Shown in pieces: positions 9,274 to 16,320 of a stretch of DNA of 39,928 bases; the stretch's first letter is position 1, and every line of letters starts with the position of its first letter. A program made the translations under genes and the position numbers. The stretch comes from an uncultured Alphaproteobacteria bacterium (GTDB lineage Bacteria > Pseudomonadota > Alphaproteobacteria > UBA7879 > UBA5542): NCBI GenBank assembly GCA_903912365.1, contig CAIWGV010000045.1:85886-125813 (forward strand), in the 5' to 3' direction. A model generated the notes under the pieces. That model did not search any database. It was not told the DNA's origin and was given only the letters and a program-made list of their open reading frames with translations.

Positions 9274-9909
9274 TCAAAGAGCCGTCTTCGGTGTAAACGA
9301 GCATAGCTCTCTTACAGGACAATCGTAACATTCAGGTTTTCGGGCTTTGCAGATGTAGCGACCCAATAAAATAAGCCACAGGTGCGCGTTTAGTTTAAAG
9401 CGATCCGGGACTATATTCATCAAAACTTTTTCAACATCATTGGGTGTTTTTCCTTTGGCCAACCCTGTCCGATTGGACACCCTAAAGATATGGGTATCCA
9501 CCGCGATGGTGGGTTGATGGAAGGCAATGTTCAGGATCACATTGGCCGTCTTTGCCCCCACGCCGGGGAGCTTCTCCAGTTCCTCTTTTGTGTCTGGCAC
9601 TTGTCCTCTGTGATCTCGGATCAACAACTCACTCATCTTCAAAATGTACTTGGCTTTGGAGGGGTAAAGACCGATGGTCTTAATGAGGGGGATCAATCCC
9701 GCCTCTCCCAAGGCTACCATTTTTTCTGGACTGGAGACCCGCTCAAAAAGAATATGGGTTGCCTTATTGACGCCCGCATCCGTTGCTTGAGCGGAAAGAA
9801 TCACCGCTACAAGAAGGGTGTAATGATTGGTATAATAAAGCTCCCCTTGGGGGTGAGGATTTTTTCGGGCAAGAATTTCAAAAAACTTCTGGACTTGTTC
9901 CGGGCGCAT
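9274..9909 (-). CDS. nth: Endonuclease III (DNA glycosylase/AP lyase)
   Basis: This 211-residue protein is a standard-length Nth, the base-excision repair enzyme that removes oxidised pyrimidines and cleaves abasic sites. The helix-hairpin-helix LPGVGAKTANVIL contains the catalytic lysine, and VDTHIFRVSNR contains the catalytic aspartate. The C-terminal iron-sulfur loop CKARKPECYDCPVRELC shows the C-x6-C-x2-C-x5-C spacing of the 4Fe-4S cluster. It begins six bases after the uppP stop, so the two genes form an operon on the minus strand. It converges with smpB, leaving only five bases between their stops. Confidence 0.97.
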   Translation of the reverse strand: MRPEQVQKFFEILARKNPHPQGELYYTNHYTLLVAVILSAQATDAGVNKATHILFERVSSPEKMVALGEAGLIPLIKTIGLYPSKAKYILKMSELLIRDHRGQVPDTKEELEKLPGVGAKTANVILNIAFHQPTIAVDTHIFRVSNRTGLAKGKTPNDVEKVLMNIVPDRFKLNAHLWLILLGRYICKARKPECYDCPVRELCSFTPKTAL

Positions 9910-9915
9910 AGGACT

Positions 9916-10701
9916 CTAGGTAAGGTACCACAAAATAAAAGACCCGAAGAGAACCCTGTAGAGTCCCCACAAAAGAAGGGTTCTTTTTTTAAGCCACCAC
10001 ATGAAAAACCCAAGAGCAAAATATCCCGAAATAAAAGTCACACCTGAGATTAGCACAAGCTCCATTCCCCATACAAATTGGTTGCTTTGGAGAATTTCCT
10101 TAAAAAGAAGAACACCGGCTCCAATACTGACGGGAAGGGACAGCAAAAAAGAAAAGGTGGCGGCATCTTGCCGTTGGTACCCCAGGAGACGTCCCATAAT
10201 GAGGGTGCTGCCCAATCGGCTAGCCCCGGGGATCAAAGAGACCATTTGAAAACACCCAATCAAAATAGCATCCCTATAGGTCATCTTTTTGTAGGTTTTA
10301 TCGAGACGTCCATAGTGGTCTGCCGCCATCAAGAAAATTCCAAAAATAATGGAAGCCCATCCCATGACTTGAAAAAGGGGGCTGCTTGAATGCCAATAAA
10401 TGTGCACCACATAACCCATGATAATGGTGGGTACAGTAGCTACACATATTTTTAAGAATTTCTGAAAATCCGGCGTAATTCGACCCTTGAGAAGCATTAC
10501 TCCCCCCAAAGCCATTTCAATAATGTAGGTGCGGAAATAAACCAACACCACCAAAACGGTAATGAGGTTCAGGGCCACATCAGTGACGCGTCCCAAGGAA
10601 GAAAGATTAAAGATCGTGGAAAAAACTTCCAGATGGGTGGAAGAGCTCACAGGAAAAAATTCCGTGATGCCTTGAATGAATGCTAACCAAAACTTGTCCA
10701 T
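9916..10701 (-). CDS. uppP: Undecaprenyl-diphosphatase UppP (BacA)
   Basis: This integral membrane phosphatase recycles the undecaprenyl carrier lipid needed for peptidoglycan and surface polysaccharide synthesis. The N-terminal active-site motif QGITEFFPVSSSTHLEVF and the second motif LIPGASRLGSTLIMGRLLG are present, with multiple hydrophobic helices through to the C-terminus. I take the ATG at 10701 (261 residues, beginning MDKFWLAFIQG) rather than the frame's first ATG at 10785. The extra 28 residues are coded by a terminator hairpin and do not resemble the family. No Shine-Dalgarno sequence precedes 10701. A TATAGT sequence seven bases upstream could make the transcript leaderless, but that is speculative. 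Confidence 0.92.
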   Translation of the reverse strand: MDKFWLAFIQGITEFFPVSSSTHLEVFSTIFNLSSLGRVTDVALNLITVLVVLVYFRTYIIEMALGGVMLLKGRITPDFQKFLKICVATVPTIIMGYVVHIYWHSSSPLFQVMGWASIIFGIFLMAADHYGRLDKTYKKMTYRDAILIGCFQMVSLIPGASRLGSTLIMGRLLGYQRQDAATFSFLLSLPVSIGAGVLLFKEILQSNQFVWGMELVLISGVTFISGYFALGFFMWWLKKRTLLLWGLYRVLFGSFILWYLT

Positions 10702-10748
10702 GGGAAATACTATAGCACAGAATGGGGGCTTTGGGAGGAGAAGAGGAC

Positions 10749-10788
10749 AAAAAAATGCCCCCCAACACAAAATGTCAGGAGGCATTTT
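10749..10788 (-). terminator. Rho-independent terminator after the exported biotin-ligase gene
   Basis: On the minus strand AAAATGCC pairs with GGCATTTT (8 bp, with two further G-C pairs beyond a mismatch), followed by a T run. It lies 16 bases past the stop of the 10804-11769 gene and ends the biotin pair's operon before uppP. Confidence 0.75.
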
Positions 10789-10803
10789 CCCTAAAATAAA
10801 ATT

Positions 10804-11769
10804 TTAATCCCTGAGCCGAACTCTGCCGCTCAGTTTCGTAACTCGGTTACCCTCTTCGTCCTCAAGAACAGCTTGTCCTTTTCCATCAATTTCTACTAAG
10901 GTATAATTGGTCTGTGTAGATTCTCCTGTATCCATGTACACCACCGGCTTTCCTCGGTAGGCAAGAACCATATTCAAAAATGGGGAGAATGTTTCCTCAA
11001 AGCTCTTTTCTTCATTCAACAACTTTCTATAATTCCTGACAAGGTTTTGCGTCAACCGGCTTAAAACCTCCTCCACACTAAATTCCCGCCCCGTCTCTAT
11101 CCGTAAAGAAGTAAAGGGAATTTTCATAGAATCCTCAAGATAGTCAAATCTTTCCTGGGCCACATCCGCATCCATATTAACGTTTATGCCGATCCCAACA
11201 ACAAGGGCATTATGACGTCTTTCAGATACAGCATCCCCTTCAAAGAAAGGCATAACCCCTTGAGATTTACACAAAACACCGCCGCTCTTTTTGCCGTTTA
11301 ACAAGAAATCATTGATCCATTTTAATTCGACCTTAGCATCTCCCAGATCAAAAGACTGAGCGGTTTGAGCCATAGAAACTGTCGTCACCTGGGGCACAAA
11401 AAAGCCCAGAGGCATTTTATCTTCTGGCCAAGGGAAAAGATAGGTCACATACACATTTCCTGGAGGGGACTGCCATGTCCGTCCATGCTGGCCTACTCCG
11501 GCCGTTTGCTCAGTTGCCGATATCCTAATGATTTCACTCGTATAAAGATTTTCTTGTCCCAGAGTATCCTGCAAGGAAGTCTTATCTCCTTTAGCATATT
11601 TATCAGTCATCTCATAGACAAGGGTCTGAGTAGAGGGGATTTTCCCCAAAGAAACAGATTTCATGGCGATAAGTGGATTTTCTGTCTCGGGAGAATGCCA
11701 AGAGGCAGCATTTACACCAAAACAAAAAAGCGTCAAGGCAAGGGATTGAGTCAAAAAATATTTCTTCAT
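10804..11769 (-). CDS. Exported biotin protein ligase-like protein
   Basis: The frame opens at 11799, but the ATG at 11769 has an ideal ribosome site (GGAGGACTACA) and begins a clear Sec signal peptide, MKKYFLTQSLALTLFCFGVNA, predicted to be cut at about 21/22. The mature part is a biotin protein ligase (BPL/LplA/LipB fold). It has STQ at 46-48, TEQTAGVGQHGRTWQSPPGN at 86-105 (biotin-binding loop), KWIND at 150-154 with the expected ligase lysine, VVGIGINVN at 190-198, and a C-terminal beta domain ending GRVRLRD. There is no N-terminal helix-turn-helix, so it is not a BirA repressor. Compared with E. coli BirA GRGRRGR, the loop reads GVGQHGR, changing the residues equivalent to R116, R118 and R119. 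It lies 78 nt downstream of an exported biotinyl-domain protein, its likely substrate. BPLs use ATP and normally work in the cytoplasm, so an export signal is very unusual. Confidence 0.88.
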   Translation of the reverse strand: MKKYFLTQSLALTLFCFGVNAASWHSPETENPLIAMKSVSLGKIPSTQTLVYEMTDKYAKGDKTSLQDTLGQENLYTSEIIRISATEQTAGVGQHGRTWQSPPGNVYVTYLFPWPEDKMPLGFFVPQVTTVSMAQTAQSFDLGDAKVELKWINDFLLNGKKSGGVLCKSQGVMPFFEGDAVSERRHNALVVGIGINVNMDADVAQERFDYLEDSMKIPFTSLRIETGREFSVEEVLSRLTQNLVRNYRKLLNEEKSFEETFSPFLNMVLAYRGKPVVYMDTGESTQTNYTLVEIDGKGQAVLEDEEGNRVTKLSGRVRLRD

Positions 11770-11847
11770 TGTAGTCCTCCAAATTTTCAACAGGTACATT
11801 TTTATGGGTGCACCCTACTTCTTTTTCTGTCCTCTGTCCATCAGAAT

Positions 11848-12642
11848 TTAGGGGATTATTTTACGTCTGACAGCAAAAAATGCTGACAATAAACCAAGGA
11901 ATAAACCGATCAAAAAGGTGATTAAATAGGGCCCTTTTATAGAGAAGAGATTCGGTATTTCTAAAGAATAAATCTTGGTTTTTATTTGTGATTTTTTCAA
12001 GTCTTCATCGAGATTTTTTTGTTCTTCTAAATCGAAAATATTTAGAACAAATGAATATTTATTTTTTTCATAATTTAGGGATTTTCTTTGAAAATCTTCG
12101 CCAAAATTTCTCGCCGATTCTAAGAGAAAAAATTCCTTTTCTTTTAGAGGATAGAGAGGGGCCTGAACCTCCGGCAATATGCTCTTCACGAAGAAAGAAA
12201 CAGTATCTTCTCGAAAGAGTCTTCGATCAGAAGAAGGGGAAGAAAATGTTGTCCGAACACCCTCCTCTTTCACAGGAAAATCCGTGGAACTCTTTATTTG
12301 AAGCCTCAGGATTTCCGAGGTTATATTTTTTTGAGGGGCAGTTTCTTGAATGTTTTTCTTTAACCACTTTTCTTTTGGAATAATGAGGCCAATAATACCA
12401 TCCAGAATCAGGTCTCCTTCCTGAACATTAGGTTGAAAATATCCATCGGAAGTCGCCCTGACAACCATCTCCATCTTCATAGCTTCAGTAAGGGTCGTAG
12501 GCTCACCTGTTCGAACAAATGTTCCCGGCTTCACAAAAAATTTTACAACTTTTCCTTCCCCTGAAACTGTACTGTCCCCCAAACCGGAATTTCCTGTGGA
12601 AATTAAAAAAAGTAGAAATAGGCTGAAAATTCTATGAATCAT
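11848..12642 (-). CDS. Exported, membrane-anchored biotinyl-domain protein
   Basis: I use the ATG at 12642 (264 residues). It follows AAGGGGACAAC and begins a signal peptide, MIHRIFSLFLLFLISTG, whereas the frame's earlier ATG at 12672 adds a charged leader with no ribosome site. Residues about 28-88 form a biotinyl/lipoyl domain: GEGKVVKFFVKPGTFVRTGE, then LTEAMKMEMVVRATSDGYF, then VQEGDLILDG. Lys56 in EAMKM is the expected biotin attachment site. The middle (about 90-235) is charged and unrecognised. A C-terminal transmembrane helix (GPYLITFLIGLFLGLLSAFF) and a short basic tail RRK would leave the biotinyl domain on the outer face of the inner membrane. No carboxylase or decarboxylase subunit is nearby. 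The C-terminal anchor loosely resembles Wzz- or HlyD-type proteins, but the intact EAMKM and the adjacent ligase favour a real biotin carrier. Confidence 0.85.
   Translation of the reverse strand: MIHRIFSLFLLFLISTGNSGLGDSTVSGEGKVVKFFVKPGTFVRTGEPTTLTEAMKMEMVVRATSDGYFQPNVQEGDLILDGIIGLIIPKEKWLKKNIQETAPQKNITSEILRLQIKSSTDFPVKEEGVRTTFSSPSSDRRLFREDTVSFFVKSILPEVQAPLYPLKEKEFFLLESARNFGEDFQRKSLNYEKNKYSFVLNIFDLEEQKNLDEDLKKSQIKTKIYSLEIPNLFSIKGPYLITFLIGLFLGLLSAFFAVRRKIIP
12472..12486 (-). other. EAMKM biotinylation motif
   Basis: These five codons encode residues 53-57 (EAMKM) of the exported biotinyl-domain protein. The lysine at position 56 is where biotin protein ligases attach biotin in biotin carboxyl carrier domains. 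The flanking pattern (Val-x-x-Gly before, Ala-x-x-x-Gly after) is intact. Confidence 0.85.
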
Positions 12643-12698
12643 GTTGTCCCCTTCTTTGGATTTTGTCCGCAAGATAGCATACTTTTTTTGGAAAGCCA

Positions 12699-12735
12699 GA
12701 AAAAAAGAACCGCTTGCAAAGGATACGCAAACGGT
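12699..12735 (-). terminator. Rho-independent terminator after the DUF465 gene
   Basis: On the minus strand ACCGTTTGC and GCAAGCGGT form a 9-bp stem with one G-T pair, followed by TCTTTTTTTC. It lies about 30 bases past the stop at 12766 and separates the small gene from the biotin pair. Confidence 0.75.
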
Positions 12736-12765
12736 AAGATTCTAAGTTTAGGGAGAGTACAGAAA

Positions 12766-12936
12766 TTACTTAGATAAGAGCTTGAAAATTTCCTCCTTCA
12801 AGCGAAGTTTACTGACCTTGAATTCCCGGAGAAGATCAACATTCGGCAAAGGACGCTTTAATTCACGACAGATTTTTTGATCCAAAAGTTCACGCTTATG
12901 TTCTAAACTTTCAATGCGATCGTGAAGCGACATCAT
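12766..12936 (-). CDS. Small DUF465 (YdcH-like) protein
   Basis: A 56-residue open frame starts at an ATG six bases after a strong AAGGAG site. The sequence has the DUF465/YdcH pattern: RIESLEHKRELLDQKICREL, then KRPLPNVDLL, then a C-terminal KVSKLRLKEEIFKLL helix. In this family two helices form a short antiparallel hairpin. The function is not established, although YdcH-like proteins are widespread in proteobacteria. The gene stands alone between the miaA terminator upstream and its own terminator downstream. An ATG at 12942 is in frame but leaves no space for the ribosome site. Confidence 0.9.
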   Translation of the reverse strand: MMSLHDRIESLEHKRELLDQKICRELKRPLPNVDLLREFKVSKLRLKEEIFKLLSK

Positions 12937-13016
12937 ACCCATCTCCTTATACCCTTAAAGTTAAATAATTAGACTTGTACTTATTTAAGAGTACCATATT
13001 TTTGATGGATTTCAGA

Positions 13017-13046
13017 GGAAAAAGAAACCACTAAAATCAGATGGTT
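13017..13046 (-). terminator. Probable terminator of the btu-miaA operon
   Basis: On the minus strand AACCA-t-CT pairs with AG-TGGTT around a six-base loop, followed by TCTTTTTCC. It lies about 60 bases beyond the miaA stop. The stem is short with one bulge, so the confidence is moderate. Confidence 0.55.
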
Positions 13047-13103
13047 AATTCTCATATCCCCGCGCCCCTAGGGTTTCTGCGCCGTTCTAAGTGAGGGAAT
13101 TTA

Positions 13104-13991
13104 TTACCCTTTGAAATGTATGATTTTTTTCCATAAAGCATCCCCGGATCTATAAATTTTTTCTATCCCCATGTCTGCTTCCATTTGGTGGCGGAACCAG
13201 GTGGTTTGGCGCTTGGCATAGTTGCGCGTTTTTTGCTGCATTTTGTCTGTGGCTTCTTCCAAGGAACCCTCTCCCTCAAGATAGGAGTTGAGCTCCGCAT
13301 ATCCCAAGGTTTTGAGACTATTGAGGTTTTTATCGTGTATGACCCTCACCTCCTCCAAGGCGCCTTCTTGGATCATCCGTCCCACACGCTGATTAATGCT
13401 CTCATAGAGCTCTTCCCGGGGAGGGAGAATTTTAATCATAAAAGGGGTCAAGTTTTTCAAAGGGCTTTCTGTTACCTCTTCCTGCCATTTGGCCAAGGAC
13501 TTTCCCGTATACTGTTTCACTTCCAAGGCTCTGATGATCCGTTGTGTGTCTCCCGGTTTCAATCGTGCCGCCATGAGAGGATCTTGCACTTCTAACTGTG
13601 CGTATAAATCTTTTGTTTCCCGATGCCGCAAAGATTCCCGGAGGGAGGCCGGAATTTCTGGAATGGAAGAAATCCCTTCCAGGAGGGCTTTCAGGTAAAG
13701 TCCTGTTCCGCCCACCACAATGGAGGGACCTTCAAAATTCTGGATTTCAGAGACCGCAAGATCCAGCCATTTTGCCACGGAAAAAGATTGATCCATGTCC
13801 AGGAATCCGTAGAGTTTATGGGGAACCTCTGCTTTTTCTTCTGCCGAAGGCTGGGCTGATAAAATGGGCAATCCCTTATAGACTTGCATGCTGTCAGCAT
13901 TTAAGATCTGTCCCTTAAGGGCTCGTGCCAGATCCAAGGCAAGGGCAGACTTTCCGCTGGCCGTGGGGCCTCCTATCAAAATGAGTTTCAT
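13104..13991 (-). CDS. miaA: tRNA dimethylallyltransferase MiaA
   Basis: The 295-residue protein is MiaA, which transfers a dimethylallyl group to A37 of tRNAs that read codons beginning with U. The P-loop GPTASGKSALALDLA lies at residues 8-22, followed by NADSMQVYKGLPILSAQPS, VVGGTGLYLKALL near 96-108, and the C-terminal NYAKRQTTWFRHQ characteristic of the family. Its start overlaps the btuD stop by four bases, so it is the last gene of the B12-transport operon. It should share riboswitch control unless an internal promoter exists. A terminator-like hairpin follows at 13017-13046. Confidence 0.96.
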   Translation of the reverse strand: MKLILIGGPTASGKSALALDLARALKGQILNADSMQVYKGLPILSAQPSAEEKAEVPHKLYGFLDMDQSFSVAKWLDLAVSEIQNFEGPSIVVGGTGLYLKALLEGISSIPEIPASLRESLRHRETKDLYAQLEVQDPLMAARLKPGDTQRIIRALEVKQYTGKSLAKWQEEVTESPLKNLTPFMIKILPPREELYESINQRVGRMIQEGALEEVRVIHDKNLNSLKTLGYAELNSYLEGEGSLEEATDKMQQKTRNYAKRQTTWFRHQMEADMGIEKIYRSGDALWKKIIHFKG

Positions 13992-14641
13992 GATAAGATT
14001 TGCCCCTTAAGCTGAGGGGGTTTTTTTGACAGGAGATGAAGCTTTTGATCCTCAATCATAAAAACTTGGTCACAAAATTCGTAGGCCAAATCTGGCTGGT
14101 GCAAAACCACCACCCCCACCTTGCCCGTACGGGTATAATCTCTTAAAAGGTCCATGAGTTTATCTTGATAGAGGGCATCCAAGTGGCTGGTGATTTCGTC
14201 GGCCAAAATTACTTTGGGAGATCGCATCAAAGAGTGAGCCAATAGAACTCTGGCCTTTTCCCCGGAAGAAAGAGTATTGAAAGTTTGATCCAAAAGATTT
14301 CCTAAATCCAAGGTTTCAATCCAATTCCTATGATCAGCGCTCCTCCCTATTTCCAACACATGTCGGGTGGCAAGGGGCCATGCACAGGTAAGCTCTGCAG
14401 GAATATAGCTCCGTACGCGGGCCAGATTTTGTTCAGAAAAAGCCTGAAGAGGCATGCCTCCGAGGATAATGCGGCCCTCCGTTGGGGGAGTCAATTTGGC
14501 AATTGTTTTGAGAAGGGTGGTTTTCCCAGACCCATTGGGGCCTAAGATTCCCACAAGTTGTCCCGGCAAAAAATGGGCCGTGAAGTTTTTAATGAAAATC
14601 CTATCTGCATATCCAATGGTGAGGTGCTCAAAATGTAGCAT
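13988..14641 (-). CDS. btuD: Cobalamin ABC transporter ATPase (BtuD-like, FecE family)
   Basis: This 217-residue ABC ATPase powers the BtuC permease. It contains Walker A GPNGSGKTTLLKT (about residues 34-46), signature LSSGEKARVLLAHSLM, Walker B VILADEITSHLD, and the switch histidine in VVVLHQPDLAYEF. Two departures are visible. The Q-loop position, where relatives have LPQ, reads YIPAEL, so the usual Gln is Ala. The DEPT sequence reads DEIT. The protein is shorter than most FecE-type ATPases (about 250). Its start overlaps btuC by 14 bases and its end overlaps miaA by four. The B12 substrate is inferred from the riboswitch and receptor at the head of the operon, because the ATPase sequence alone cannot separate heme, iron-siderophore and B12 systems. 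Confidence 0.85.
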   Translation of the reverse strand: MLHFEHLTIGYADRIFIKNFTAHFLPGQLVGILGPNGSGKTTLLKTIAKLTPPTEGRIILGGMPLQAFSEQNLARVRSYIPAELTCAWPLATRHVLEIGRSADHRNWIETLDLGNLLDQTFNTLSSGEKARVLLAHSLMRSPKVILADEITSHLDALYQDKLMDLLRDYTRTGKVGVVVLHQPDLAYEFCDQVFMIEDQKLHLLSKKPPQLKGQILS

Positions 14642-15587
14642 GGGAACTCCTGGGTTGTTTTAAAAGAAGGTAGAGGAAAAAAGGCGTGCCCATGAGGGAG
14701 GTCAAAACACCCACCTTCAGGTCTATGTGGTTTGAGAGAAGGCGCACCACCATATCAGCCGCAAGAGCCATAATGCCGCCCCCTAAAGCGGAGGGGAGCA
14801 AAAGATCAGCGGGTTTATGGTCTACAAAAGGGCGGAGCATGTGGGGCACTAAAAGGCCAATGAATCCCACAACCCCCACCAAAGAAACCAAAGGACCAAG
14901 ACTCAAGGCCATTCCTAAGATCAAGAAGCCATACATCTTTTTGGGAGAGGCGCCCAAAACAATAGCCATCTCTTCTCCCAAGGACAAAGTTTCTAAGGTA
15001 AATCGGAGGCGCCACAGAATGATCCATCCCGCCACACTGAGGGGAATGACAAAGGCAACTTGCCCTAGGCTATGATGGGCAAAGGATCCCAGCAACCAAA
15101 AGATGATTTCAAGACTGGCGTAAGGGTTGTGAGAAAGAGTCAGGATTAAGGTCATAAGAGCCCCCAGCAAACTATTCAAAGCAAGACCCGTCAAAATAAG
15201 CGTTAAAGGATTGGGATGTTTTTGCATAAGTTTATAAAGGAAAAAGGTAACTCCCACCACGCCCATCATCCCCGCCAAAGGAACCGCGAACAAATGGGAC
15301 CCTCCCAGGCCTAAGGCAATTACCATCACCGCCCCGAGGGCTGCTGCGGAGGAAATACCCATAATGCCCGGTTCTGCGAGGGGGTTCCTGAGAAATCCCT
15401 GGAGAACAGCCCCCGTGAGTCCCAGGGACACCCCCATGGAAACGGCAATAAGCATGCGGGGGAAACGAAGTTCCCACAGGACAGACGCGTTTTGTAAAAG
15501 AAGATCCAAGGGCAAGGTTCCGATAAAAAGGGACCCCCCCATCAATAGGGTTAGGACCAGACCTAGTAGAAGGGAAAGTTTACGCAT
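14628..15587 (-). CDS. btuC: Cobalamin ABC transporter permease (BtuC-like, FecCD family)
   Basis: This 319-residue polytopic membrane protein belongs to the FecCD/BtuC permease family, which forms a dimeric channel for corrinoids, heme or siderophores. Recognisable motifs are LRFPRMLIAVSMGVSLGLTG with the following GAVLQGFLRNPLAEPGIMGIS stretch near residues 60-75, and the C-terminal GFIGLLVPHMLRPFVDHK, the cytoplasmic coupling region contacting the ATPase. About nine to ten hydrophobic segments are apparent. It overlaps btuF by eight bases and btuD by fourteen, so the three are tightly coupled. The B12 assignment rests on the upstream riboswitch. Confidence 0.9.
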   Translation of the reverse strand: MRKLSLLLGLVLTLLMGGSLFIGTLPLDLLLQNASVLWELRFPRMLIAVSMGVSLGLTGAVLQGFLRNPLAEPGIMGISSAAALGAVMVIALGLGGSHLFAVPLAGMMGVVGVTFFLYKLMQKHPNPLTLILTGLALNSLLGALMTLILTLSHNPYASLEIIFWLLGSFAHHSLGQVAFVIPLSVAGWIILWRLRFTLETLSLGEEMAIVLGASPKKMYGFLILGMALSLGPLVSLVGVVGFIGLLVPHMLRPFVDHKPADLLLPSALGGGIMALAADMVVRLLSNHIDLKVGVLTSLMGTPFFLYLLLKQPRSSHATF

Positions 15588-16320
15588 GGTGGGTTTTTTT
15601 CATGGTTTCAATTAACTCATTTACCGTTGAATAACAAGCACAAAGGGTGACCTTTTTTGGAAGTTCCACTTCCCGTCTGTTTTTCATAAATCTTTTCCAA
15701 AAGGGGTGGTGTCTATTTTTTGAGGGACCCTCCAATAGAAAAACAACAGCTGGATCGGCCTCTAAAATTTTCTCCCAATCTATATATTTCCATCCTTTAA
15801 AATTCTTGAACCCATTCTCAAATCCGGCTTTTGTCAGAGCCTGGCCCAAAAGGGTTTTACCTCCAGGACTCAGCCCCGAAGCTCCATAGCAAACGGCACG
15901 CTTTCTAGAAAGAGGAGGGGACGGGAAAGGATTCGAATCTTTTTCCTTCAAACCCAGTTCCTTTATCAAAAATTGTCTTTGCTCGTTCACCTCTTCCAGG
16001 GTCTGAGGAGATTTTAACACAATAATTCTCACGCCTCTTTTTTCTAAAATATTTTTTATAAAAGGATCCAGATTGTCCATGGCAACTGCGCTTTTTATGG
16101 CTGGATCCAAGAGCTCTTCTATCTCTCCTTTATGAACTTTTAAGCCAATGGCCTTCTCTGAAAAAAAAGAGATATCTGGATCTTGGGCCAAATAGGTAAC
16201 GGCAAAAATATCCCGTGGTGGCACCAGCTCCAAAACCCACTGATCCGCACACAGATCCAATGAAATGATGGAGGCCTGTGCCTGCAGAAACAAACTAAAA
16301 ATAAAGACTCGAGCCCACAT
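15580..16320 (-). CDS. btuF: Periplasmic cobalamin-binding protein (BtuF-like)
   Basis: I choose the ATG at 16320 (246 residues), which follows AAAAAGGACATTTT and begins a signal peptide MWARVFIFSLFLQAQA. The frame itself opens at 16395. The mature protein starts SIISLDLCADQWVLELVPP, then IFAVTYLAQDPDISFF, the typical opening of helical-backbone BtuF/FecB-type binding proteins that capture B12 in the periplasm. The C-terminal lobe contains WKYIDWEKILEADPAVVFLL. Its start overlaps the end of btuB by 26 bases and its end overlaps btuC by eight. Substrate assignment comes mainly from the riboswitch-led operon. Confidence 0.87.
   Translation of the reverse strand: MWARVFIFSLFLQAQASIISLDLCADQWVLELVPPRDIFAVTYLAQDPDISFFSEKAIGLKVHKGEIEELLDPAIKSAVAMDNLDPFIKNILEKRGVRIIVLKSPQTLEEVNEQRQFLIKELGLKEKDSNPFPSPPLSRKRAVCYGASGLSPGGKTLLGQALTKAGFENGFKNFKGWKYIDWEKILEADPAVVFLLEGPSKNRHHPFWKRFMKNRREVELPKKVTLCACYSTVNELIETMKKTHHA

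Noticed and set aside
9490-10047. Plus-strand frame of 185 residues spanning nth and uppP
   Set aside because: It is antisense to two recognised genes and crosses their boundary without any family feature.
10702-10785. Longer uppP reading starting at 10785
   Set aside because: The extra 28 residues are encoded by a terminator hairpin and do not resemble the UppP family; the family sequence begins at 10701.
11988-12383. Plus-strand frame of 131 residues opposite the biotinyl-domain protein
   Set aside because: It is antisense to a protein with strong family motifs and has no start signal.
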